Positions 1-5,431 of a DNA stretch of 5,431 bases are shown piece by piece. Below the pieces are notes generated by a model, which did no database searches, was not told where the DNA came from, and saw only the letters and a list, made by a program, of their open reading frames with translations. Location of the stretch: assembly GCA_964425585.1 (NCBI GenBank), contig CAYRMG010000063.1, positions 1-5,431 on the forward strand. Direction: 5' to 3'. Made by a program: the position numbers and the translations under genes. Source of the stretch: Aquifex sp964425585 (GTDB lineage Bacteria; Aquificota; Aquificia; Aquificales; Aquificaceae). The first letter of the stretch is position 1. Each line of letters starts with the position of its first letter.

Positions 1-519
1 AGAAACAAAATTGAACTTGCGGGAACGGAAATCCAGAGGGAAGTGGTAAGAAAATACTACAAGGAGGGAAAATCTTTAAGGAGCATAGAGAAAGAGCTAA
101 AAGATAAAGGCTTAGAAGTTTCCAAAGAGAGCATAAGAAGGTTTGTGAAAAAGTATAAGGACCTTGCCAAAACACTCGTGGTTCTTGACCAAAAAGTTGA
201 CGATAAAACCCTCATAGAACAGGCTCAAAACCTGCAGGAAATAGCTTACGGGATTGTTCAGGAAGCCTTTTCGCTCTACCTTCATGAAGTCAGCGACCCC
301 GCGGAGAGGCTTGCTTTTGCCCTTTCGTTTTTAGAAAAGATTTCCTCCGCAACGAGGGCAACAGCTCAGGTCTCAAAAACCAAACACGAGATAAGGCAAT
401 ATTGGGAGGAATTGCTGAATGAAATAATGAACGTTATAAACACCATGAATGCTGACGAGGAAGTAAAAGAAAAATCCCTTGAGATTATAAAGAGAGCTTT
501 CAAGGTGGTGCTGAAATGA
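1..519 (+). CDS. HTH protein resembling Mu gp27 / DUF3486 small terminase (5' partial)
   Basis: The frame is open to the left edge, so the true start is probably outside the window. A GTG at 43 is a possible internal start, but it would cut into a helix (EIQREVVRKYYKEGKS) that reads as the first part of a helix-turn-helix. Counting from base 1, residues 24-52 look like a DNA-binding HTH: a 'KSLRSIEKEL' helix, then 'GLEVSKESIRRFVKKY' as the turn and recognition helix. The rest (about 60-172) is predicted all-helical and charged. An N-terminal HTH with a helical C-terminal part is the layout of Mu gp27-like small terminase subunits (DUF3486), which bind phage DNA to start packaging. That assignment is by layout and a loose motif match. 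A transcription regulator of the tail operon is an alternative. The stop overlaps the spike gene start (ATGA). No large terminase, portal or capsid gene follows, which is unusual for a packaging gene. Confidence 0.6.
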   Translation, partial: RNKIELAGTEIQREVVRKYYKEGKSLRSIEKELKDKGLEVSKESIRRFVKKYKDLAKTLVVLDQKVDDKTLIEQAQNLQEIAYGIVQEAFSLYLHEVSDPAERLAFALSFLEKISSATRATAQVSKTKHEIRQYWEELLNEIMNVINTMNADEEVKEKSLEIIKRAFKVVLK

Positions 520-1184
520 GAGAAGAAACTCTGGTTAAAAAGCTAAAAGAGTTCTTTTCCCAGATGCTTCCTCCTCCTTCGGTTTTGGGGAAGGTCGTGA
601 GAGTTTACGAAAGTGAGGGGAAAGCCCACTTCTTGAACTCCGTATATTCTGCGGATGTTGAACTTCTTGAGCTTGATGAAAGCGGAAACTTTAAAGACAG
701 CGGAGTGATTGTCCCCGATGTTCCAATACTCTCAACAGGTGTAGGGAATCAGAGAGGGATATTTTTCCTTCCCGAGAGGGGAAGCATGGTGAAGGTTTCA
801 TTCCTTTACGGAAGCTGGGACTATCCCGTAATAGACGGAGTCCTTCCGTATGGAAAAGAGATACCTCAAAGAAAGGAAAAAGAAGCTGTAATAAAAGCTC
901 CCGAAATTAGAGAAGAGTGTGAAAAGCTGTATCTTAAGGCAAACTCAAGCTCCAACCTTGACACTCCTATCTTCACGATTACCGGTGATGTAATCGTTCA
1001 AGGAAACCTGTTTGTTTCAGGGAACATCTCATCCGTAGGACAAACAACAGCACAGGGAGGACTGAAAACCTCACCCGAAGGTCAAACTATATTCGTTGAC
1101 GAGCTGATTACCAAATATAACACTCACACGCACACGGACAGCAGGGGAAGTTCTACAAGTGTGCCTGATAAACAACTTCCTTAG
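516..1184 (+). CDS. Baseplate assembly / central spike protein (P2 gpV / Mu gp45-like)
   Basis: This is probably the trimeric spike at the tip of the contractile tail, which pierces the target cell envelope. The 222 residues fit the family (P2 gpV is about 210). Residues about 20-110 look like the N-terminal OB-fold, including 'LPERGSMVKVSF' (85-96) followed by 'GSWDYPVIDG', the typical 'P..G..V.V.F..G....P...G' pattern. Residues about 145-185 are Thr/Gly/Val/Ile-rich ('TGDVIVQGNLFVSGNIS' from 156), as expected for the triple-stranded beta-helix stalk. The C-terminus has N-T-H-T-H-T-D with H204 and H206. In P2 gpV and related spikes an HxH motif from each of three chains binds an iron ion at the tip. 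The ATG at 516 lies in an ATGA overlap with the upstream gene, with AAGGTGG at 502-508 as ribosome binding site. The family call is confident; iron binding is inferred from the motif. Confidence 0.93.
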   Translation: MREETLVKKLKEFFSQMLPPPSVLGKVVRVYESEGKAHFLNSVYSADVELLELDESGNFKDSGVIVPDVPILSTGVGNQRGIFFLPERGSMVKVSFLYGSWDYPVIDGVLPYGKEIPQRKEKEAVIKAPEIREECEKLYLKANSSSNLDTPIFTITGDVIVQGNLFVSGNISSVGQTTAQGGLKTSPEGQTIFVDELITKYNTHTHTDSRGSSTSVPDKQLP

Positions 1185-1191
1185 GAAGGGG
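1183..1191 (+). promoter_or_regulatory. Ribosome binding site that decides the TTG start of the W-like gene
   Basis: AGGAAGGGG sits 7 bases before the TTG at 1199, just over the spike gene's stop codon (1182-1184). It supports TTG over the in-frame ATG at 1241, which has no comparable purine tract before it. A second AAGGA at 1192-1196 is too close to the TTG to be the main site. Confidence 0.55.
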
Positions 1192-1198
1192 AAGGATA

Positions 1199-1609
1199 TT
1201 GGGCTACGGAACCGATATTTACCTTATCAACGGAGACTTTATGATAAGTGCAAACGGAGACCTATTGATTCTTGACGAAAAGAAGACACTCATTCAGGAC
1301 GTAATAAACAGACTAAAAACGGTGAAAGGTTCATACGAAATTCACCCGGATTACGGTTCTAACATCCACAGATACGTAAGAGCATCGGGAAACCACGAAA
1401 CCGTTCTCTCTCTGATAAACGAAATAGAGGAAGAACTCTTAAAGGATCCCAGAATTTGGAAAGTTGACGTTCAAATTGTTCAAAGAACACTGAAAGGTTT
1501 AAAACTCCTCATAGAAGTCAAACCTATAGAAGAAAGCCCCTTTAACTTAGTTCTGTCCTTAGAAGAATCCGAAAAAATTAACCTTGCGGTTGAGGTGAGG
1601 GAGTTATGA
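1199..1609 (+). CDS. Baseplate wedge protein, GPW/gp25 family (P2 gpW / Mu gp46-like)
   Basis: This is a small structural protein of the inner baseplate wedge, where gp25/gpW-type proteins link the baseplate to the first sheath ring. Its 136 residues match the family size. Visible signatures are the N-terminal 'YGTDIYLING' (3-12), a helix 'LIQDVINRLKT' (31-41) and the conserved 'KGSYEIHPDYGSNI' (43-56), close to the family's 'T..GE...P.YG' core. After that come a helix (about 64-80) and a 'DPRIWKVDVQIV' strand segment. The start is TTG at 1199. Starting at the in-frame ATG (1241) would delete the conserved YGTD segment. The gene follows the spike by 14 bases and overlaps the nuclease gene by 4 bases (ATGA). 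The V-W-J order is the usual one in P2-like and many Mu-like tails, which supports the call. Confidence 0.9.
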   Translation: MGYGTDIYLINGDFMISANGDLLILDEKKTLIQDVINRLKTVKGSYEIHPDYGSNIHRYVRASGNHETVLSLINEIEEELLKDPRIWKVDVQIVQRTLKGLKLLIEVKPIEESPFNLVLSLEESEKINLAVEVREL

Positions 1610-1893
1610 AAAATCCTTACAGGAAAGGTGCAAACTTTGAGAGAAAAGTCAAAAAACTCTTTGAAGAGAAGGGTTTTACCGTTGTGAGGAGTGCAGGCTC
1701 ACACTCAAAGGCTGACCTTCTGATTAAAGAACTTTCCCTTTCCGTTCAGTGTAAAGCTCTGAAATCTTTCTCAGCCTATCGCCTAATGGAAAATGCGGAT
1801 TGTCTGATTGTAAAAGCAAACTACAAAAAGCCCTTAATAGTCATTCCCTTAGAAAAATTCTTAGAGGTGATTAAGGATGGAGCTCGTTCCTGA
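1606..1893 (+). CDS. Hjc-like PD-(D/E)XK nuclease, probable Holliday junction resolvase
   Basis: This 95-residue protein resembles archaeal Hjc resolvases, which cut four-way DNA junctions. From memory, the N-terminal half lines up closely with Pyrococcus furiosus Hjc: 'YRKGANFERKV' (5-15), 'EKGFTVVRSAGS' (21-32), then 'KADLL' and 'SVQCKA'. Expected active-site residues are E12, D37 and K50. The acid of the usual ExK is replaced by Q48 (QxK), a variant found in Mrr-type members of the superfamily. The C-terminal half is shorter than in Hjc (about 123 residues). It ends with 'YRLMENADCLIVKANYKKP' (58-76) and 'LIVIPLEKFLEVI', a pattern I associate with small phage nucleases. The ATG overlaps the W-like stop by 4 bases, with GAGGTGA at 1592-1598 as ribosome binding site, and the 3' end overlaps J by 17 bases. 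It may resolve branched phage DNA before packaging, or be a generic DNA-cleaving enzyme. Activity is inferred. Confidence 0.82.
   Translation: MKNPYRKGANFERKVKKLFEEKGFTVVRSAGSHSKADLLIKELSLSVQCKALKSFSAYRLMENADCLIVKANYKKPLIVIPLEKFLEVIKDGARS
1864..1870 (+). promoter_or_regulatory. Ribosome binding site of the J gene, inside the nuclease gene
   Basis: GAGGTGA lies 6 bases before the ATG at 1877, within the last codons of the nuclease gene. It supports the 17-base overlap as a real coupled junction rather than a wrongly chosen start. Confidence 0.6.
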
Positions 1894-3007
1894 AAAAAAC
1901 TTTGAGGAAATTCTAAAAGAAGCCATTGAAGAAGCTTTAAGACTTTTCCCTCAAATCACAAACTACAATGTAGGTGGTGCTTTCAGAACACTGCTTGAAA
2001 TTGACGCAAAACTCCACGAACAACTCTGGACCTTTCTCAGAGAGATTATCGTCCCGAACATGTTCGTGATTACCGCGAGAGGGAAGTGGCTTGACCTTCA
2101 CGCTCAAACTTTCGGAATCATGAGAAAACCCGCAAAGAAAACTAAAGGAATAGTAATCTTCAAAAGAGCAGGAGAAGGAAACATTAGAATCCCTAAAGGT
2201 TTTGTTGTCAAAACCAAACCAACCATATTCGGAGAAAGCTTGAAGTTCCTCACTTTAGAAGAAAAACTCCTTCCCGAAGGTATAAACGAGGTTCAGGTTC
2301 CCGTTGAAGCGGAAAAAGAAGGAAACATTTACAACGTCGCTCCTTACACAATAACACAAACAGAAGTTTACGCTCCCGTAGAAGTTTACAATCCCGAAAA
2401 CTGGATAATTGAAGAAGGAGCTGATGAAGAGGACGACGAGAGTCTAAGACAGAGGATACTCCTCGTTTGGGCTACAAAAAGCCTTTTCATTAAAGATTAC
2501 TACCGCTTTCACGCCCTTGGTGTTAAGGGAGTGGTTGATTGCTACGTAGACGACCAGCACCCGAGAGGCCAGGGAACGGTGGACATTTACATCGTCTCAA
2601 GTAGCGGACTTCCTACAAATGACCTCATTCAAAAGGTTCAAAACCTCATGAACGAGGTGAAAACTCCCGCAGCGGACGTTCTCGTAAAAAGCCCTACACC
2701 AAAATACATAGACATTTCAATCCAAATAGAAACCTTCAAACCCGCTGACACGCAATCCCTTGAAACGGAAGTGAGAAACAGAATTAAAGCCCTTTTCGTT
2801 TACACGAAGGAATACGAAAACAGGATAAAGTTTTACAACGAGCGGAGATTTCGCATAGGCTCTAAGGTTCAGCTTTCAACGATAATTGATGCTCTTATGG
2901 ATTTGCCTCAAGTCAAAAACGTCGTTATCTTAGAACCATCTTCCGACCTTGAACTTCAACCTTCGGAACTTCCCGTCCTGAGAAACTTAAACATTCAAAT
3001 AATCTGA
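1877..3007 (+). CDS. Baseplate J family protein (Mu gp47 / P2 gpJ-like)
   Basis: This is a baseplate wedge component that surrounds the central hub and helps transmit the contraction signal to the sheath. The 376 residues are close to Mu gp47 and longer than P2 gpJ (about 300). Typical Baseplate_J features are visible in order. First comes an N-terminal helix with 'GGAFRTLLEIDAKLHEQLW' (33-51), then 'ARGKWLDLHAQTFGIMRKPA' (67-86). The central beta domain has 'GNIRIPKGFVV' and a strongly acidic 'ADEEDDESLRQR' (182-193), the usual 'G.D.E.D..LR.R' motif. The C-terminal part contains the 'GVKGVVDCYV' and 'GQGTVDIYIV' strands. It starts at ATG 1877 with a good ribosome binding site, overlapping the nuclease gene. 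Only about 45 bases separate its TGA from the next gene, which lies in the same frame. The family call is strong; the precise position in this particle is by analogy. Confidence 0.94.
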   Translation: MELVPEKNFEEILKEAIEEALRLFPQITNYNVGGAFRTLLEIDAKLHEQLWTFLREIIVPNMFVITARGKWLDLHAQTFGIMRKPAKKTKGIVIFKRAGEGNIRIPKGFVVKTKPTIFGESLKFLTLEEKLLPEGINEVQVPVEAEKEGNIYNVAPYTITQTEVYAPVEVYNPENWIIEEGADEEDDESLRQRILLVWATKSLFIKDYYRFHALGVKGVVDCYVDDQHPRGQGTVDIYIVSSSGLPTNDLIQKVQNLMNEVKTPAADVLVKSPTPKYIDISIQIETFKPADTQSLETEVRNRIKALFVYTKEYENRIKFYNERRFRIGSKVQLSTIIDALMDLPQVKNVVILEPSSDLELQPSELPVLRNLNIQII

Positions 3008-3052
3008 AATTTCGGAAAACTCAGAATCTCTACTTCTCATTTTCAACTTTTG
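3008..3052 (+). other. Only intergenic gap in the block, with a weak imperfect hairpin
   Basis: This 45-base spacer lies between J and the small unknown gene. GAAAA (3015-3019) and AGAA (3023-3026) can pair with TTCT (3034-3037) and TTTTC (3040-3044), with a bulge and a C-C mismatch. That stem is AU-rich and looks too weak to be a terminator, and no U-run of terminator type follows. There is no convincing -35/-10 pair and no Shine-Dalgarno sequence before the ATG at 3053. The frame of J stays open from its TGA through this gap into the next gene. Confidence 0.35.
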
Positions 3053-3265
3053 ATGGCGGAGAAAAAAGAAGCTCAAAAGTTCAAAGCTAAAGAATTGGCT
3101 AAAAAGCTACTGATAGTGAAATCTCCCAAGGGAACGGTTCTCAGAGACAGAACGTATCTTTTTGAAGCCATGAAGACAAAATTCGGAATATCCGACGAAA
3201 CCCTTATAACCGAGGAAGAGTTCAAGAAAAAGCTCGCTCAAGTAGAAAAACACGGAGGTGAATAA
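3053..3265 (+). CDS. Small unknown protein, upstream partner of the sheath gene
   Basis: I do not recognise this 70-residue protein. The first 20 residues are Lys/Glu/Ala-rich and helical (AEKKEAQKFKAKELAKKL). Then come a strand-like 'LLIVKSPKGTVLRDR' (19-33), 'YLFEAMKTKFGISDETLIT' and a charged C-terminal helix 'EEEFKKKLAQVEK'. It has no signal peptide, membrane segment or cysteine. In Mu the gene just before the sheath gene is the small gp38 (DUF2635), whose members begin with a 'VKP..G..VRDP' strand. 'IVKSPKGTVLRD' is a loose match, but the rest does not fit, so homology is not claimed. ATG 3053 is chosen over the adjoining TTG at 3050; neither has a clear ribosome binding site, although a site inside J is not excluded. 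The stop TAA overlaps the sheath ATG (TAATG), and GGAGG near the 3' end serves the sheath gene. Codon use matches its neighbours, so it is probably a real gene. Confidence 0.72.
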   Translation: MAEKKEAQKFKAKELAKKLLIVKSPKGTVLRDRTYLFEAMKTKFGISDETLITEEEFKKKLAQVEKHGGE

Positions 3266-4431
3266 TGCTCGGCGGTGCAAAAATTGCTTTCAGAGACGGA
3301 GGGCTCGGGCTCGTTCCGAGCTATCCCACCGGAATACCGCTGTTTGTAGGAAGTTCAAACTCCGGAACCGCTTCTCCCAATACCGTATATCACCTTACAT
3401 CAGACAACCCCGAAAAAGTTTTAGAACTTTTTGGGAACTCAACTCTTACAAAGAGAATCCTTGACGCTTTTTCCGTAGGTGCGGGAATAGTCAGGGCGAT
3501 AAAAGCCCAGGACTCAACTCTTGCAAGTTTAATGACCGCTGTTGAAGAAGGAGTAAATCAATCCCTGATAGACGGAGAGAAAAACTTTGAGTTTATAGTT
3601 CTTACGGACACTGCGGATAAAACTATAGCTTCCGCACTATCTTCATACCTTCAAAACCTTGAACAATCTCAGGACGTTTATACGTGGGCAATACTGTGTG
3701 CAAGGGATAAAGCAAATACCGAAGATTACGATACATACGTCAACAATCTCATAACCGAATGGCAGGGATTTACACATCCGAGAATTTGTGTAGTTCCTAT
3801 ACATACAACCATTACTAACCTCACCGGAGAAGTGCGGCACGACAACGTTCAGGGAATAATAGCGGGACTGGTTTCTACCGCAAAAGTAAACGAAGATATA
3901 GGCTGGATAGAAAAGTTCAAAATTCCCAACATTGTAGAACTTCCGAAAGGTTTAAATCTTGCACACATACAGGCACTGGACGATGCGGGATTTTTAACAG
4001 TCCGAACCTACAACGGAGTGAAGGGATACTTTGTGACCTCTCCGAGAATGTTTGTAGAGGAAACCTCGGACTTTCATCTCATTCAATACCGAAGAGTATC
4101 CGACAAGGCGGGAACGCTTATAAGAAAAGCTCTCCTTGAGTTCGTAAGAGCGGATGTAAGGGCTCCCATAGATGCGGACCCTCAAAATCCTCCTCCTCCC
4201 GAAAAATCGCCAACCATTCACGACATACTAACGAGAATGAAGGCAATCCTCAGGGACGAAATGTTCAAAAAACAGGAAATATACGGTTATCAGGTCTGGA
4301 TACCTGAAGGACAAAACATATGGTCCACTAAAAAACTTCAAGTCAAATACAGGATAGCTCCGAATCCCGTTCTCGTATGGATAGAAGGAGAATTCAGGTT
4401 CTGGAACCCCCTTCTGGAGGGTAGGAAATGA
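3265..4431 (+). CDS. Contractile tail sheath protein (DUF2586-type)
   Basis: This is the sheath subunit that polymerises around the tail tube and contracts to drive the spike into the target. At 388 residues it is compact but in range for Mu/P2-type sheaths. Recognisable parts are the N-terminal 'PSYPTGIPLFVGSS' (18-31), a Rossmann-like alpha/beta centre with 'FEFIVLTDTADK' and 'YTWAILCARD', and 'DAGFLTVRTYNGVKGYFVT' from about 240. Next come 'SDFHLIQYRRVSDKAG', the 'DF..I.Y.RV.DKA' motif typical of sheath proteins, and the C-terminal strand 'LVWIEGEFRFWNPLL' (about 370-384), which in known sheaths interlocks with neighbouring subunits. A proline run (PPPP, about 309-312) interrupts the helix-rich part before the C-terminal domain. 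The ATG follows GGAGGTG at 3254-3260. The stop overlaps the tube gene (ATGA), the sheath-tube pairing standard in contractile tails. The DUF2586 name is from memory of the motif; the sheath role is well supported. Confidence 0.9.
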   Translation: MLGGAKIAFRDGGLGLVPSYPTGIPLFVGSSNSGTASPNTVYHLTSDNPEKVLELFGNSTLTKRILDAFSVGAGIVRAIKAQDSTLASLMTAVEEGVNQSLIDGEKNFEFIVLTDTADKTIASALSSYLQNLEQSQDVYTWAILCARDKANTEDYDTYVNNLITEWQGFTHPRICVVPIHTTITNLTGEVRHDNVQGIIAGLVSTAKVNEDIGWIEKFKIPNIVELPKGLNLAHIQALDDAGFLTVRTYNGVKGYFVTSPRMFVEETSDFHLIQYRRVSDKAGTLIRKALLEFVRADVRAPIDADPQNPPPPEKSPTIHDILTRMKAILRDEMFKKQEIYGYQVWIPEGQNIWSTKKLQVKYRIAPNPVLVWIEGEFRFWNPLLEGRK

Positions 4432-4868
4432 ATATAAGAATCAACGGCAGACTGTTTGACTGGGCATCAATAGAGATAACCATAGGAAATACTCCAAAAG
4501 AGATAGCGGACTTCGTTGTAGAAATTGAGTATTCGGGGAAAGGAAACTTAAAGACAAGATACGGTAGAGGCCCGAAACCGATAGGCTGGTCAAAGGGAAA
4601 AGAAGAGTTTGAAGGAAAGATAACGCTTAACAACGAAGGCTATGACATCCTAATGGCGTGGGCAAAAGAGCAAGGTTATAACCAGATTTGGGACCTGCCA
4701 CCCGTGGACATATCCGTTCACTACATGGATGACAAGAAAAACAGGGTTTTGACTGATGTTCTTGAAGGTGTAAAGTTTGACGAGCCGAAAAAGAGTGCAA
4801 AGTCCGGAGATGAGGAGTTAACCGTAGAACTGAAACTTCTAATTCAAAACATTAAGTGGGCGGAATAA
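4428..4868 (+). CDS. Phage tail tube protein
   Basis: This is the inner tail tube subunit, which stacks as rings inside the sheath and forms the channel. The 146 residues are a normal size. The N-terminus is a beta hairpin, 'MNIRINGRLFDWASIEITI' (1-19). Then come 'VVEIEYSGKGN', 'RYGRGPKPIGWSKGKEEFEG' (44-63; the 'YG.G..PIG.T.G..E..G' loop common in tube proteins), a helix (about 70-84), and the strands 'DLPPVDISVHYMDD' (89-102) and 'EELTVELKLLIQNIKW'. This alternation of strands with one helix fits the tube beta-barrel fold shared with Hcp. The start ATG overlaps the sheath stop, with GGAGGG at 4416-4421 as ribosome binding site. In Mu and P2, tail chaperone and tape measure genes usually follow the tube gene; here the gpI-like gene starts one base after the stop. 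Confidence 0.88.
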   Translation: MNIRINGRLFDWASIEITIGNTPKEIADFVVEIEYSGKGNLKTRYGRGPKPIGWSKGKEEFEGKITLNNEGYDILMAWAKEQGYNQIWDLPPVDISVHYMDDKKNRVLTDVLEGVKFDEPKKSAKSGDEELTVELKLLIQNIKWAE

Positions 4869-4869
4869 A

Positions 4870-5431
4870 ATGGGAGACATAAGGGACAAAACAACAAAAT
4901 GGCTCTGGAGTATAGCACCATCCCATATGAAGGAAGGGAATAAACCCGACGAAGAGAGGGACAGCTATAAACTCTTTTCCGTGTGGGCTAAAAATACCGA
5001 GAAATTTAAAGAAAAAGCCTACGAGGTTAGAAAAAATCGCTTTCCCCAGTATGCAAATCCCGATACCTTAAGATTTCTCGGAAAGGAAAGGGGAATAGAA
5101 CCATACATAGAAGGAGAAAGCTTAGAGGATTACAGGAAAAGAGTAATAAGTGCTTTAGAATTTTGGCAAAAAGCTGGAAGCGTAAGAGGAATTAAGGAAG
5201 TTTTGAAAAAGCTCGGATTTGAAAACATTGAAATAAAAAGAGCAGGAGGAGACAGGTGGGCGGAGTTTATAGTAGAAATCTCAACACCGGATAGACAGAT
5301 AACACTAACACTCAGGGATTTTCTGATTGAACTGATAAATACGTTAAAGCCCGCACACGAAAAACTTGCGGAGCTTATCCTTTACTACCTTTCAAAAGGA
5401 GAAGTCTACATCTTTGCAGGCTCAATGGCCG
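4870..5431 (+). CDS. Baseplate tail protein I (P2 gpI-like), 3' partial
   Basis: The frame is open from ATG 4870 to the right edge: 187 complete codons with no stop. gpI-type proteins are baseplate wedge parts that sit beside gpJ and connect to the tail fibres. Signature regions are 'PDTLRFLGKERGIEP' (64-78), 'SLEDYRKRVISALEFW' (84-99) and 'KAGSVRGIKEVLKKLGFE' (101-118). These match the P2 gpI layout of 'L..LA.....' then 'R.li......h...GT...l...L...G'. The C-terminal part has a strand 'WAEFIVEIS' and a helix 'LRDFLIELINTLKPAHEKL'. P2 gpI is about 176 residues, so this copy is at least slightly longer. N-terminal residues 1-60 are highly charged and do not clearly match. GGGCGGA just upstream is a modest ribosome binding site. 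Mu gp48-like (DUF2313) is the main alternative; both are wedge proteins found next to J. Confidence 0.85.
   Translation, partial: MGDIRDKTTKWLWSIAPSHMKEGNKPDEERDSYKLFSVWAKNTEKFKEKAYEVRKNRFPQYANPDTLRFLGKERGIEPYIEGESLEDYRKRVISALEFWQKAGSVRGIKEVLKKLGFENIEIKRAGGDRWAEFIVEISTPDRQITLTLRDFLIELINTLKPAHEKLAELILYYLSKGEVYIFAGSMA

Noticed and set aside
43..45. GTG at 43 as the start of the first gene
   Set aside because: The frame is open further left and the upstream residues continue a helix of the HTH. AGAGGG before it is only 3 to 4 bases away, which is too close for a normal ribosome binding site.
1241..1243. ATG at 1241 as the start of the W-like gene
   Set aside because: It would remove the conserved YGTD segment, and a good ribosome binding site precedes the TTG at 1199 instead.
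2364..2390. Short direct repeat GAAGTTTAC (two copies about 20 bases apart) in the J gene
   Set aside because: It encodes a local EVYAP/EVYNP repeat within a beta-rich domain and is too short to suggest a mobile or regulatory repeat.
3004..3015. Near-palindrome around GAAATTTC at the end of J
   Set aside because: Eight perfect bases in AT-rich DNA are expected by chance, and nothing links it to an operator.
3258..3464. A 68-codon + strand frame overlapping the start of the sheath gene
   Set aside because: It lies inside the well-supported sheath gene in another frame, is rich in Arg, Ser and Asn unlike its neighbours, and shows no recognisable motif.
3643..4633. Three open frames on the - strand (3643-3840, 3994-4221, 4394-4633)
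   Set aside because: They are antisense to sheath and tube genes, with unlikely composition (clusters of Cys, Arg or Ser/Pro) and no family resemblance. They are by-products of the + strand codon use.

Overview
This window is a compact, one-directional block of contractile phage-tail genes, all on the + strand with almost no non-coding DNA. Eight genes are supported. In order they are: (1) a helix-turn-helix protein resembling the Mu gp27 / DUF3486 small terminase, cut by the left edge; (2) a baseplate spike protein (P2 gpV / Mu gp45 type); (3) a gpW/gp25-like baseplate wedge protein; (4) a 95-residue Hjc-like nuclease of the PD-(D/E)XK superfamily; (5) a baseplate J protein (Mu gp47 / P2 gpJ type); (6) a 70-residue protein I do not recognise; (7) a DUF2586-type tail sheath protein; (8) a tail tube protein. 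A ninth reading frame, a P2 gpI-like tail protein, runs off the right edge.

The genes fit the tail module of a Mu-like or P2-like myovirus prophage, or of a derived phage-tail-like particle (tailocin). The sheath and tube form the contractile barrel. The spike, W, J and gpI-like proteins build the baseplate. Most junctions are ATGA or TAATG overlaps or gaps of 1-14 bases, and most starts have a purine-rich Shine-Dalgarno sequence, so the set probably behaves as one translationally coupled transcript. The only visible gap between genes is about 45 bases, between J and gene 6. No promoter, terminator, tRNA, insertion sequence, CRISPR array or attachment site was recognised.

The host is inferred rather than proven. 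The coding is strongly purine-loaded on the + strand, arginine is mostly AGA/AGG, and the proteins are rich in Lys, Glu and Ile. GC looks like the low 40s percent by eye. This suits a thermophilic bacterium, and the style is reminiscent of Aquificota (Aquifex/Hydrogenobacter relatives), but that is an impression from composition only.

Two things stand out. A Holliday-junction-resolvase-like nuclease gene is wedged between W and J, overlapping both. The gene order is also mosaic: a terminase-like gene abuts the spike gene, and the sheath-tube pair sits between J and gpI, with no portal, capsid, tape measure or tail chaperone genes in between.
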